Shown here: piece by piece, positions 1 through 7,488 of the stretch
Position numbering within the stretch: the stretch's first letter is position 1
Layout of the letters: every line of letters begins with the position of its first letter
From: Mesorhizobium intechi
Lineage (GTDB): Bacteria > Pseudomonadota > Alphaproteobacteria > Rhizobiales > Rhizobiaceae
Direction of reading: 5' to 3'
DNA: 32,050 bases
Assembly: GCF_002879535.1 (NCBI RefSeq)
Contig: NZ_PNOT02000225.1
Location: 1 to 32,050, forward strand
Position numbers and translations under genes: made by a program
Notes under the pieces: generated by a model
Told to the model about the DNA's origin: nothing
The model's database searches: none
What the model saw: only the letters and a program-made list of their open reading frames with translations

Positions 1-1008
1 AGCTTGAACTTTGAAGAGATATTCCAGCGCATCGTAGGCGCGTTCACTGAAATTTTGATCAGCACGACGAGGAGTGTTATTGTCGCGATCTGCGATGTAG
101 TTAGACTAGCCATCAAGGCGCTCTCTTCGATCCTTAATGCTCATATAGACATCCCGGTAATCACGTGGCTCTACGAAAACATAGTCGCTCCGGGAAGCAA
201 GCTGACGATCCTTGACGTGAGTTGCCTGATCGCGGCCATTCCTGCGACGGTAATGTGCAAGCTGGCCTTGGACAGGGCGCCGTTCTCAAGCGCGGCGGCG
301 CAGACGCTCTGCCAAGCGGAGTCTTTCGAGGCATTCATGGGCGCCATTCGGGCCGAATTTGGTGGTGCTCCGCACAAGCTGCTGACATCAGGAAGCAGTT
401 CGCCCGGACCACTGCCGTGGCTGGCAACATGTATTTTTTCTTTCATTGCGGCGGGGTCAAGGCTTTTGACAGCTGTGATGGCGGGTGTAACGTCATTCCT
501 GTCTGGAAAAACCCTAAAATACGCGAAATTGTTCTCAACAGTTCTAAAGGCATGCACCTATGTTGTATCAGTCATTACCACGATGACTGCTATTGCAAAG
601 GATGAAATCGTAAGTGTAATTGAGCGTATGGTACTACTCGATCTCGCATTTCTTGTTTTTCTCTCTCTTGCATCTGTAGCTGCGGAAGAGGCGGCGCAAG
701 ACGGAATCGCGATAACAGAAGCTTTCTTAGGGCTGGTCGGGTTCATAGCCGTCTGCGTCAACTTTACCATTGCTTCTATCGTCGAAAAAGATGTCTCAGA
801 GACGCAGAGAGGGCTTAAGTTCGCCATGGTTGGCTCGATGTTCCTGGCGGTGATCGCAGCACCTCCTCCTTCGTCTAAGAAGGACGCCCCAGAGTGGTTC
901 GCTGTCGCAAAGGCGTTGCAGGTATTCTTGCTTTTTTCATCGTCTATCTTCAATCTAACACGATCGATAATGTCATCGAAGAACAAGATTCCTTACATCG
1001 ATATATAA
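1..1008 (+). CDS. C-terminal part of a large membrane protein (5' end outside window)
   Basis: The frame is open from the first base, so this is probably the C-terminal third of a longer protein; a TTG at 4 could only be a fortuitous start. It ends at TAA 1006-1008. About residues 47-90 (IPVITWLYENI, then an LxxLDVxCLIAAIPATV segment) resemble a linker I have seen in large proteins of unknown function from bacteria and fungi. It is followed by about six hydrophobic segments of 18-25 residues, ending near the C-terminus (ALQVFLLFSSSIF). No catalytic motif is visible. The stretch is more AT-rich than what follows, which suits an accessory gene. I cannot assign a function; a multi-pass membrane domain is the safe statement. 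Confidence 0.6.
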   Translation, partial: SLNFEEIFQRIVGAFTEILISTTRSVIVAICDVVRLAIKALSSILNAHIDIPVITWLYENIVAPGSKLTILDVSCLIAAIPATVMCKLALDRAPFSSAAAQTLCQAESFEAFMGAIRAEFGGAPHKLLTSGSSSPGPLPWLATCIFSFIAAGSRLLTAVMAGVTSFLSGKTLKYAKLFSTVLKACTYVVSVITTMTAIAKDEIVSVIERMVLLDLAFLVFLSLASVAAEEAAQDGIAITEAFLGLVGFIAVCVNFTIASIVEKDVSETQRGLKFAMVGSMFLAVIAAPPPSSKKDAPEWFAVAKALQVFLLFSSSIFNLTRSIMSSKNKIPYIDI

Positions 1009-1058
1009 AGCATCGTAGACGCGCAGTGAGCACCCAATCTTTGGTTTGGAGAGCATTC

Positions 1059-1622
1059 ATGAAAATTCGACAACTATGGCTTCGAGCGAGACGAAAGCCA
1101 TGCTCATGGAGAATTATCGTCAAGCCCACCGCCGCGACGGGCATTCTATTCGTGCTGTTGGCTGGTACTCAGGCTTTCGCCGGGGGAGCAACCGAGCAGA
1201 ATGGTCTCACGATCGATATCCCAGCAAATATCAAGGAAGCGAAGGTGGTTCTCAATATCAGTCGGCCGGCCTTCGAAGGCGACGAACCCGCGGGGCTATC
1301 TTATGTCCGCGTGATGAGCAGCCGCTTCCAACAAGACGGCGTGAAGGCGGATATCATCGCGGTGTTTCATGGTGAATCCGGCTACATGCTTCTCGATGAC
1401 GATACTTATGATCGAGTGCGTAAATGGCAGGACGGCAATCCCTACAAGAAGCAGATCGCGGAATTTCAGAAACTGGGCGTCCAGTTCGAGGAGTGCGGCA
1501 AGACGATGGTGGACAATCATTGGGTAAATGCCGACATGCTGCCTGGCGTGAAGATCAACGCCGGCGCAAACTTTCGCGTCATTGAACTTGTCCAGCAGGG
1601 TTACACGCAACTGCAGCCTTAA
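1059..1622 (+). CDS. Exported DsrE/DsrF-like protein
   Basis: 187 residues. The ATG at 1059 is chosen because GGAG lies just upstream and because an N-terminal basic stretch followed by a hydrophobic core ending in AFAGG (about residues 26-42) makes a long signal peptide. The mature part has the DsrE/F-like alpha/beta layout: a beta strand with AVFHGESGYMLL, a helix ending KKQIAEFQKLGVQFEECG, and a C-terminal VIELVQQGYTQLQP. The single Cys in FEECGKT sits where DsrE-family proteins have their conserved Cys, used in sulfur relay by the cytoplasmic members. The exported single-domain versions have no settled role. It stands alone between the left-edge membrane protein and the tRNA-like sequence. 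Confidence 0.75.
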   Translation: MKIRQLWLRARRKPCSWRIIVKPTAATGILFVLLAGTQAFAGGATEQNGLTIDIPANIKEAKVVLNISRPAFEGDEPAGLSYVRVMSSRFQQDGVKADIIAVFHGESGYMLLDDDTYDRVRKWQDGNPYKKQIAEFQKLGVQFEECGKTMVDNHWVNADMLPGVKINAGANFRVIELVQQGYTQLQP

Positions 1623-1744
1623 GGCCTAAGCGACGTCACGACCAACTGCGTTTGGCACATAGCGCCAGGATGCGCCGCAGTTCTTCTGCCGTCTCTCGCG
1701 GGCTCTCGGCAGTCAATCGACGCAACGCTTCAAGCTCCCGCGTG
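1623..1744. other. Spacer with a minus-strand coding scrap before the tRNA
   Basis: On the minus strand a frame of about 34 codons (1735 down to TGA 1636) reads like the helical C-terminus of a real protein, with RRLTAESPRETAEELRRIL at its centre. It has no start codon and runs into the tRNA-like sequence upstream. It is probably a gene remnant; the family is not recognised. Confidence 0.25.
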
Positions 1745-1819
1745 GGGCCTGTAGCTCAATGGTTAGAGCCGGCGGCTCATAACCGCTTGGTTGGGGGTTC
1801 GAGTCCATACGACCCACCA
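1745..1819 (+). tRNA. tRNA with CAT anticodon (Ile2/Met type), 3' half degenerate
   Basis: The D arm (GCTC...GAGC), anticodon stem and loop (GGCGG CTCATAA CCGCT, anticodon CAT), the TTCGAGT T-loop and a terminal CCA are all clear, and the layout is closest to tRNA-Ile2 (CAT, lysidine type). The 3' side is damaged: the T-stem 5' strand GGGGG faces CCATA (two pairs), the acceptor GGGCCTG pairs at only four of seven positions, and the gene is one base short. It is therefore either a pseudo-tRNA or a remnant left after integration and excision at a tRNA 3' end. Elongator Met is an alternative identity. Confidence 0.6.
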
Positions 1820-1832
1820 TTGTCGTTATTTA

Positions 1833-1889
1833 TCAATTGCTTACGAGTCGGTTCGCCGAAGTCGATTCAAGAAACCGATCCAGCCACTC
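1833..1889 (-). repeat. 57-bp decayed coding repeat, copy 1
   Basis: It matches 18338-18394 at 46 of 57 bases without gaps. Read on the minus strand it encodes EWLDRFLESTSANRLVSN followed by a stop; the second copy encodes a related peptide with a stop at the same place. Substitutions are spread out, so these are old related gene ends rather than a recent duplication. The LxRxVEATSA pattern is reminiscent of the region after the catalytic domain in large serine recombinases (inference, weak). It begins 14 bp downstream of the tRNA-like sequence. Confidence 0.5.
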
Positions 1890-1982
1890 ACCCATCCCTG
1901 GCGCTGGAAGGCCTCGCACGGGTTCGTGCGGCAATCGGTGAATGAAAGGGGGCGCATCCGCGATGCGCCCACAGCCGCCGGC

Positions 1983-2900
1983 TTACGGACGAACGCGGAT
2001 GACTGTCTTCCCCGAACGTCGCTCGGTCGCGTTGAAGGTGGCGACGGCATCGTCAAGCGCCGAGACTTTGCCGACATTCGTCCGCAGCCGTCCGTCCCGT
2101 ATCCGTTGGATGATCTCACCCAGTTGGGCACGATCGGACTCGACCACAAAGTCGATCGAGAGGCCGTCCGTGGGGCGCGACTGAGCCGGGCCGACGACGG
2201 TCACAAGCGTTCCTCCGGTTCGGACGAGGGCAGCGGACCGCTTCTGAATATCGCCGCCGATGACATCGAAGACCAAGTCGACTCCCCCCACGTCATCCAG
2301 GTCGTCATTCTCAAGGTCGACGAATTCATTCGCGCCGAAATCGACCGCCTTCTGACGATCGGCGCCGCGCCCGGTGCCGATGACATAAGCGCCGGCCTCT
2401 CGTGCGAGTTGCGTCACCATCGAACCGACTGCCCCCGCCGCGCCGTGAGCGAGGACGCTCTGCCCCGCCTGAAGGCGCCCATGCTGGAACAGTCCCTGCC
2501 AAGCGGTCAGGCCCGAGATTGGCAGGCTCGCGCCCACCGTGAAGTCGACGTCGCCTGGCAGCGGCGCGAGGTTGCGTGCCTCCATGGCCACATACTCTGC
2601 CAATGTGCCGTCTCGATACCAGTCCGCCAGACCGAATACCCGCTGTCCCACCGACAGCCCCGTGGTGCCATAGCCGAGGGCGGTGACCACGCCGGCCAAT
2701 TCGTGCCCGAGGATCGAGGGGGTCCGGTCATGGTGGCGGCGATCGGTCCAGGTCGAAGGCCACTCCAGCTCGGTCGGGACGAATCCCGACGCATGAACCC
2801 GAACGACCACGTCGTTTATCGCTGCCTGCGGCTCGGGCCGCTCCACCAGCTTCATCCCGGCAATCCCGGCAGCCTGGTCCGCTACGACGATAGCCTTCAT
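1983..2900 (-). CDS. NADP-dependent MDR oxidoreductase (quinone oxidoreductase-like)
   Basis: 305 residues, a typical length for zinc-independent medium-chain dehydrogenases. An N-terminal GroES-like domain (MKAIVV, VVVRVHASGFVPTE, GHELAGVV) precedes a Rossmann fold with the nucleotide-binding loop HGAAGAVGSMVTQLA near residues 150-165. Catalytic and structural zinc ligands of alcohol dehydrogenases are absent, so reduction of quinones or enones with NADPH is expected. The ATG is supported by GGGAG upstream. It reads in the same direction as the bufferin operon but is 193 bp beyond it, so co-transcription is possible but not shown. The exact substrate cannot be told. Confidence 0.88.
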   Translation of the reverse strand: MKAIVVADQAAGIAGMKLVERPEPQAAINDVVVRVHASGFVPTELEWPSTWTDRRHHDRTPSILGHELAGVVTALGYGTTGLSVGQRVFGLADWYRDGTLAEYVAMEARNLAPLPGDVDFTVGASLPISGLTAWQGLFQHGRLQAGQSVLAHGAAGAVGSMVTQLAREAGAYVIGTGRGADRQKAVDFGANEFVDLENDDLDDVGGVDLVFDVIGGDIQKRSAALVRTGGTLVTVVGPAQSRPTDGLSIDFVVESDRAQLGEIIQRIRDGRLRTNVGKVSALDDAVATFNATERRSGKTVIRVRP

Positions 2901-3093
2901 CGGAGATGTCTCCCTTGATCATCTGTCACGTGGCGGTGGCAGGTAGATATTGTCCGCTCTGGCCACTAACCAGGACCAAGATAGCCGGGTCGCCGCACAC
3001 CAAGCTCGACCGTACTGCAAGGACGCCGCTGGCGGCTTTCGGACCAGGCGCCGAGTGAGGCGCTTCCTGAGAGACAGTCATCGCGGCTGCAAG

Positions 3094-3567
3094 TCAATTG
3101 CTGATGCGGAAGAAACGCTCGAACACTCTGTCCAATGAGACGGGGCCAGCCCCGCGCGTCAGCACAAGCAGCAGCAGCGATGCCCACATCAGGTGCTCCG
3201 CCCAGTTCTCCGGGTAGACGAAGAGTTGGATGACGCTCACGACGCCGAGCAGCATCAGGGCGGCCAGGCGCGAGAATAGCCCAAAGAAGATCAGCACCGA
3301 GCCAGTCAGTTCGGCGGCTGTCGCTAGCGGTGCCGCGATCGACGGGTCTATGAACGGCAGGTTGTATTCGTTGGCGAACAGCTGCAGCGTCACCGGCCAA
3401 GATGCCAGCTTGCTCTGCGCCGACTGCCAGAAGACATGTGCGACAGCCACGCGTGCGGCGAGCTGGACCAGCGAGAACGGAATGTGCTCGGGCAGCTTGA
3501 TGATGCTCCTGTAGCGGCCGACTAGGCCGGCCGGGTTGGACAAGGAATGCTCTGATATTGAGGTCAT
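3094..3567 (-). CDS. DoxX-family membrane protein of the bufferin operon
   Basis: 157 residues with four hydrophobic helices (around AARVAVAHVFW, PLATAAELTGSVLIFFGLFS, LAALMLLGVVSVIQLFV and LMWASLLLLVLT), the usual DoxX layout. The start at 3567 is preferred because GGAG lies seven bases upstream; an in-frame ATG at 3579 has no such site. It is the last gene of the operon, 11 bp after bufC. DoxX proteins are regular partners of DUF2282/DUF692/DUF2063 clusters (gigT in the gold-induced gig clusters) and probably act in the inner membrane in redox handling or passage of the peptide; its exact job is not settled. Confidence 0.88.
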   Translation of the reverse strand: MTSISEHSLSNPAGLVGRYRSIIKLPEHIPFSLVQLAARVAVAHVFWQSAQSKLASWPVTLQLFANEYNLPFIDPSIAAPLATAAELTGSVLIFFGLFSRLAALMLLGVVSVIQLFVYPENWAEHLMWASLLLLVLTRGAGPVSLDRVFERFFRISN

Positions 3568-3578
3568 CGGTGTCTCCA

Positions 3579-4364
3579 TCAGTTTGAGAAGGGGCGCGGG
3601 CATACCCGCACATCCGTGACGAGGCCATCGCCGAACAGACGCACGAGCGCGGACACGAGATCGAATGAGGGATCGTGAGCGAGGGCACGGCTTGTGGCGT
3701 GTTCGAGCCCTAGGCCGTGCTTCAGCGAATGCTGGAAGGCAAAGTTCGCGCGATCCAGAAGAGCTAGACGAACGTTGTCTCCGGCCCGCCACAACGCCAC
3801 GCGTTGAGGGCGCCTTATCCAGGCACTCTGCTGGTCGATCGCTGCCTCTTGCTGATGCGCCGTCCAAACGGACAGGATAGACCAGTGCGACACGATCAGC
3901 CGCAGCGAGGGCTGCAGCACGATATCGGGGGAAGGTCCGAGATTGGTGCTGTCATATTCAGACAAGGTCCGCGACGGCAGGCAAGCCGCGTCAAGTGCCT
4001 CTGCAATGGTCCATTCGAGCCGTGCCGTCTCGGCCACGATTGGCATGTCGGAAAGTGTATCGATCGTTTTCAAGAAGCGCGGGAAGCCGGCACCATAACG
4101 TGCCAGCCGCGACTCCACCGGCGGATGCCGTCGAATAAACTCGCTCGCCACGAAACGGAAGAAACGCTCGTCGACGAGGCGGACGGTGACGGGAAACACC
4201 GCCATCAGCACCGCGGTGAGCGAGCTGCGGGTGTTGTTCTGGTAGACGCGTAGGCGGGCGAGCGGATCGGCCGTGCCGGCGGTCAGCATTTTTGCGGCGA
4301 TCAGCGGTTCCACGGCCAGCACCGAGCGCGCCATGGTGGTCTGGAGATGCTCAAGCGGCAGCAT
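3579..4364 (-). CDS. bufC: BufC, DUF2063 partner protein of bufferin maturation
   Basis: 261 residues from the ATG at 4364, which has a near-perfect GAGGAG seven bases upstream, lying inside the end of bufB. The N-terminal domain has the DUF2063 signature: ARLRVYQNNTRSSLTAVL, FPVTVRLVDERFFRFVASEF, then PPVESRLARYGAGFPRFL. The C-terminal half is a variable beta-rich region. In methanobactin and bufferin systems this protein forms a heterodimer with the DUF692 enzyme and is thought to bind the precursor peptide leader. The start overlaps the bufB stop by 14 bp, pointing to translational coupling and matched amounts of the two subunits. Confidence 0.9.
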   Translation of the reverse strand: MLPLEHLQTTMARSVLAVEPLIAAKMLTAGTADPLARLRVYQNNTRSSLTAVLMAVFPVTVRLVDERFFRFVASEFIRRHPPVESRLARYGAGFPRFLKTIDTLSDMPIVAETARLEWTIAEALDAACLPSRTLSEYDSTNLGPSPDIVLQPSLRLIVSHWSILSVWTAHQQEAAIDQQSAWIRRPQRVALWRAGDNVRLALLDRANFAFQHSLKHGLGLEHATSRALAHDPSFDLVSALVRLFGDGLVTDVRVCPRPFSN

Positions 4365-5385
4365 GGTATTGCTCCTCGATTGACGCCGGCGTTGCAGAGA
4401 CGGAAGGTCCGGCGCTCCTGGCGGCGGCAAACGCTGCAAGCACGGGCATGCTCGTAGTCGGCTCATTGTCGACAGGAAGTCGGATCGGCGTTGATCTATG
4501 TCCCGCCGATTGGTTGCGTCTCACTGCCTGCTTGCGGTTGAACATGATCGAAGCGGAGAGCATGTCGGCCCACATGGCTTCGCCGAGCAGCACATCGAGA
4601 ACAGGAACATCGGTGTCCCATTCGATCAGGGTAGGGCGCGGTCCAAGCCGGCTTATGGCGTGCTGGTAGAGCGTCCAGACGACCGGCGGCACGCGTGAGC
4701 CATGGTCGTCGATGAGCACTGTGTCGGCGCCGACCTGGTTTGTGGCATGTCCAGCAAGGTGGATTTCGCCAATTGAATCAGATGGTAACGAGTCGATAAA
4801 GGCTTCTGCATCATATTGGAGGTTGTGTGCCGAGACGTAGACGTTGTTGACATCCAGCAGTAAGCCACACCCGGTTCGTTCGACCAGTTCGGCCAGGAAT
4901 TCCGCCTCGTTCATGGAGGAGTCCGCAAAGGCGATATAGGCGGAGAGATTTTCGATCAGGACGCGGCGCTTCAGCGTGTCCTGGACCGTTTCGACATTGC
5001 GTGCGACGATCGCCAACGCCTCTTCATCGTAGCGCAGAGGCAGCAGATCGTTCAGGTAGGCGCCGTCAGCCACGCTCCAGGCCAGATGCTCCGAAACGAG
5101 ATCCGGCTGGAAGCGCTCGCAGACCTTGCGCAGCCTTTGGAGATGGTCGTGGTCCACGCCCCTTGCGCTGCCAAGGGACAGGCCTACCCCGTGGACCGAC
5201 AGCGGGTAGGTTTCGCGCAGCCTCTCCAGCGCTTCAACGCCGGCGCCGTCCCCCATGTAGTTTTCGGCATGGACTTCGAGCCAACCCGCGGAAGGCCGCC
5301 GCGAGAGCATTTCCTTGATATGCGGCGAGCGAAGACCGATGCCCGCGATAGCGGGGATCGTGAGGGACTGAAACGCAGGGGTCAT
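4351..5385 (-). CDS. bufB: BufB, DUF692 multinuclear iron enzyme that matures the bufferin
   Basis: 344 residues. A TIM-barrel DUF692/MbnB-like protein: IAGIGLRSPH at the start, then metal-ligand candidate segments LEVHAENY, SVHGVGLSLGS, VSEHLAWS, LIENLSAY, LLDVNNVYVSAHN, EIHLAGHA, LIDDHGSRV and LIEWDTDVP. By family knowledge it uses iron and oxygen to convert Cys residues of the precursor into copper-binding heterocycles. The ATG at 5385 has GGAG seven bases upstream. Relatives are usually about 280 residues; the last 50 or so here (from about 293) are a Ser/Pro/Ala-rich tail ending EEQYHAAA, which may be disordered. It lies 42 bp after bufA. Confidence 0.93.
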   Translation of the reverse strand: MTPAFQSLTIPAIAGIGLRSPHIKEMLSRRPSAGWLEVHAENYMGDGAGVEALERLRETYPLSVHGVGLSLGSARGVDHDHLQRLRKVCERFQPDLVSEHLAWSVADGAYLNDLLPLRYDEEALAIVARNVETVQDTLKRRVLIENLSAYIAFADSSMNEAEFLAELVERTGCGLLLDVNNVYVSAHNLQYDAEAFIDSLPSDSIGEIHLAGHATNQVGADTVLIDDHGSRVPPVVWTLYQHAISRLGPRPTLIEWDTDVPVLDVLLGEAMWADMLSASIMFNRKQAVRRNQSAGHRSTPIRLPVDNEPTTSMPVLAAFAAARSAGPSVSATPASIEEQYHAAA

Positions 5386-5427
5386 CGATCTGCTCCGTTG
5401 TAGAGGTTGGCTCGAAGTCAGGATTGC

Positions 5428-5697
5428 TCAGGCTTTCGGCTTGACGCTGCCGCCGGCGATCTTGGCGCAGCTGCCGGCGGGCACGTAGAGCCACGAGTCA
5501 GGCTGGTTGTCGGCGGTCGAGGTACCAGCGCATGAATGCGTCGCGGTCTGGCAGTCGTTCTGGCCAGCCTTGACGACGCCATAGCACTTTTCGAAGGTGA
5601 AGTTGGGCTGGGCGGCCGGGCCGCTATAGGCGGCGGTTGCGGCCAGGGAAGTGGCGGCCGCGAGGGCCGAACCGATGAGGGTTTTGGTGTTGATCAC
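5428..5697 (-). CDS. bufA: BufA, bufferin precursor peptide (DUF2282)
   Basis: 89 residues from GTG 5697, chosen because AGGAG sits eight bases upstream and because it gives a clean signal peptide ([25 protein letters not shown]); in-frame codons further upstream have no such support. The core has the hallmark DUF2282 Cys pattern: EKCYGV (Cys38), NDCQ (Cys49), HSCAG (Cys56), GSCAKI (Cys77). Bufferins are exported ribosomally made peptides whose central Cys residues are converted to thiooxazoles and which sequester copper in the periplasm. The order bufA-bufB-bufC-doxX is that of the known operons. A LysR-type box lies 90 bp upstream at 5787. Confidence 0.93.
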   Translation of the reverse strand: MINTKTLIGSALAAATSLAATAAYSGPAAQPNFTFEKCYGVVKAGQNDCQTATHSCAGTSTADNQPDSWLYVPAGSCAKIAGGSVKPKA

Positions 5698-5786
5698 GGT
5701 CGTATCTCCTGCTTTCGTTTTGAGAGGAAAGACCGGCCATGCGGCCTGTCTGCAAGCAGTGTCCCCGATCAAGCGGCCGAGCTGAA

Positions 5787-5801
5787 ATGCTGTCTCGGCA
5801 T
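5787..5801. promoter_or_regulatory. LysR-type box upstream of bufA
   Basis: ATGCTGTCTCGGCAT: ATGC and GCAT arms around seven bases, satisfying T-N11-A. It matches the boxes at 6863, 7323 and 16341 at ATGC and GGCAT. It lies 90 bp upstream of the bufA GTG and just before the terminator of the next gene upstream. Confidence 0.6.
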
Positions 5802-5844
5802 GGATTTGATACGTGGTCACTATGTCGAAGTCCGTGGCAAGCAA

Positions 5845-5873
5845 AAGCCCTCCGGCGGGGAACCGGAGGGCTT
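5845..5873 (-). terminator. Rho-independent terminator of the patatin-like gene
   Basis: An 11-bp perfect stem (AAGCCCTCCGG with CCGGAGGGCTT) with a 7-base loop. On the minus strand it is followed by TTTTGC. It lies 55 bp after the stop of the minus-strand gene at 5928-6788 and so insulates that gene from bufA. Confidence 0.85.
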
Positions 5874-5927
5874 AGGGGCCTGCGTTCGTGCGAGCGAGGC
5901 AGGCGCGACTAGGCGGGAAGGAAGCGC

Positions 5928-6788
5928 CTAGACGTATCGACCTTTTTTCTCGACGCCGAAGCGGTCGCCCGCAAGGAAATGATCGGCCATAAGCCAGTCC
6001 TCAACCTTCTTGCGCCCTCTGTCGCGCATGGCGGTCAGTTCACCCCAGTCGGTCCAGGGCCTTAAGAACATCGTTGCGCCAGCCCGGTGCGCACTGTCGA
6101 AGATGGTCTGTGTCCGGCCCAAATTCGAGGCGCCAGGAATGGCGGCGACACAGTGATCCGAACAGGGCGGCATGGACCTCGAGGGCTTGCCGGCGATGAC
6201 CAACTGAGCACCAGGTTCAGCGGACTTGAGCGATGGCAAAAACGAACTGTCGCCGTCACCCCAGTAGGTGTCGCCATCAATCTCAACGGCCGGGAACAGG
6301 AATGGGACCGTGGCGGCCGCCAGGATAATGTCGATCGACAATTCGTCGCTTGGGAAAACTTTCACAGCATCGGTGCGGGCATTGGAAGCCAGGATGCTGA
6401 GTTTCACAGGACAAGTCTTCTTGCGGATCTCCGCAATTTCGATCGTGTGCTCCAGGATCGATCTAAGAGGGCTGGCCCTATCTGCCATCACCATCGACGC
6501 GTGACTGACGCGTCGCCAGAAATTGGTGAGTGCCGTGCGCGCGCCACGCTGGCCCCCCAGGGCCACGCCGTAAGCGAGAACCGCCGCCTCCATGGCGCCG
6601 AATCCGGATGCTGTAATGTTGCCGAAGCAGAGGTCGGGCTGATCCAGCAAGCGGTCGAGCACGCCCCAGACAAAAGCGCCGTGTGCATCGCTTGCCACGA
6701 CAATGTCGACAGATCGCCGGTCGTCCATCGCACGGCCTGCGCCAGTAGCGGCGGTTCGGTCGGTTTCGATCCCGGTCTGGATATGCAT
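5928..6788 (-). CDS. Patatin-fold protein with lost catalytic residues (pseudoenzyme)
   Basis: 286 residues from the ATG at 6788, supported by GGAG eight bases upstream; no site supports the longer frame to 6899. It aligns along its length with the intact patatin at 13435 in this window: VDIVVASDAHGAFVWGVLDRL with the oxyanion-loop region, ITASGFGAMEAAVLAYG with the nucleophile elbow, AAATVPFLFPAVEIDG, and TYWGDGDSSFLPS with the Asp motif. In the alignment the nucleophile Ser is Gly62, the Gly-rich oxyanion loop is SDA, and the catalytic DGG reads GDG. Phospholipase activity is therefore unlikely; a binding or regulatory role is inferred. No signal peptide is seen. It is divergent from the small exported protein at 7020 and shares its LysR-type box. 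Confidence 0.8.
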   Translation of the reverse strand: MHIQTGIETDRTAATGAGRAMDDRRSVDIVVASDAHGAFVWGVLDRLLDQPDLCFGNITASGFGAMEAAVLAYGVALGGQRGARTALTNFWRRVSHASMVMADRASPLRSILEHTIEIAEIRKKTCPVKLSILASNARTDAVKVFPSDELSIDIILAAATVPFLFPAVEIDGDTYWGDGDSSFLPSLKSAEPGAQLVIAGKPSRSMPPCSDHCVAAIPGASNLGRTQTIFDSAHRAGATMFLRPWTDWGELTAMRDRGRKKVEDWLMADHFLAGDRFGVEKKGRYV

Positions 6789-6862
6789 CGTCTGGTCTCC
6801 ATCCCATAAACGCCGCCAGGGCATTTGATGAAGAGACTGCCGCATCATTTGCTCTTGGCGAA

Positions 6863-6902
6863 ATGCCAAGGTGGCATGAACTCCATAGGTAGATTGCATT
6901 GG
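6863..6902 (+). promoter_or_regulatory. LysR-type box plus conserved block, copy A
   Basis: The first 15 bases, ATGCCAAGGTGGCAT, are a perfect inverted repeat (ATGCCA-AGG-TGGCAT) with T-N11-A spacing. The next 25 bases, containing AACTCCATA and GCATTGG, recur at 7338-7362; over 40 bases the two copies agree at 32. It lies between the divergent genes at 6788 (minus) and 7020 (plus), 75 and 157 bp from their starts. Confidence 0.65.
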
Positions 6903-7019
6903 TCGCCACCGCGTGCGCGTCGCAAGGTTTGCCAGCCAGGCAAATCAGGGTGGTTGGTTGTTTTGACCAGCACCACGACTGTTGCCTGGGCAATTGATCG
7001 ACAGCCAAGGGAACGCGTC

Positions 7020-7295
7020 ATGAAAATACGAGCCTTGTATCTGGGGGCGATTGCTCTCGGTCTTCTTGCGGGAGGCGCGTCCGCCGATCCCCTCACTGAC
7101 CTGGCATCTTTCCCGTCGTTCTACAAAGATGCCGGGATGAAAACGATGAAGCCGATGCCCGCTTTCAAAAAGGCGTGGCGAGCCACGCCAAAGCAAGATC
7201 GGGCCGCAATGAAGAAGGCGTGCAACGACCCGGCGATGAGCAAGGCCCATGCGCCGTTCTGTGCAAACGTGCTGGCGCTGGGTGGCGCCAACTAG
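7020..7295 (+). CDS. Small exported protein, tandem paralog 1
   Basis: 91 residues. ATG 7020 is preceded by AGGGA. The signal peptide ends in GGASA (about residue 22). The mature part is helical and charged: MKTMKPMPAFKKAW, then PKQDRAAMKKACNDPAMSK, then HAPFC. Two Cys (CND and PFC) are the only ones and may pair. It shares its whole layout with the gene at 7489, so the pair arose by duplication. I do not recognise the family. Its closeness to the bufferin operon, the export signal and the shared regulatory box suggest a periplasmic stress or metal role, which is inference only. Confidence 0.8.
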   Translation: MKIRALYLGAIALGLLAGGASADPLTDLASFPSFYKDAGMKTMKPMPAFKKAWRATPKQDRAAMKKACNDPAMSKAHAPFCANVLALGGAN

Positions 7296-7322
7296 GCGCA
7301 AGTCCAGGCCATCGGTGCCTGG

Positions 7323-7362
7323 ATGCAAAACCGGCATAAACTCCATACGCAGATGGCATTGG
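7323..7362 (+). promoter_or_regulatory. LysR-type box plus conserved block, copy B
   Basis: Begins ATGCAAAACCGGCAT (T-N11-A) and continues with AAACTCCATACGCAGATGG; 32 of 40 bases match copy A at 6863. It lies 166 bp upstream of the ATG at 7489, almost the same distance as copy A from 7020, so promoter and gene were duplicated together. Confidence 0.65.
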
Positions 7363-7488
7363 CAACTCCCACACCGATTGCAGCAAAGTCCATCTCGGCA
7401 AGGAGGAACCGCAGAGTTTTAAATTGCTGCCGATAATTGCCGCGGTCGTCGATGGGACGACTGCTCAACTCCAGAGAAGGATCTTACC

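Noticed and set aside
1791..2918. 375-codon plus-strand frame opposite the MDR oxidoreductase
   Set aside because: Antisense shadow that even starts inside the tRNA-like sequence; the MDR gene is certain.
2901..3093. Operator for the MDR oxidoreductase in the spacer
   Set aside because: Only loose repeats (such as TAACCAGGACCAAGATA) are seen, without clear symmetry or a nearby regulator.
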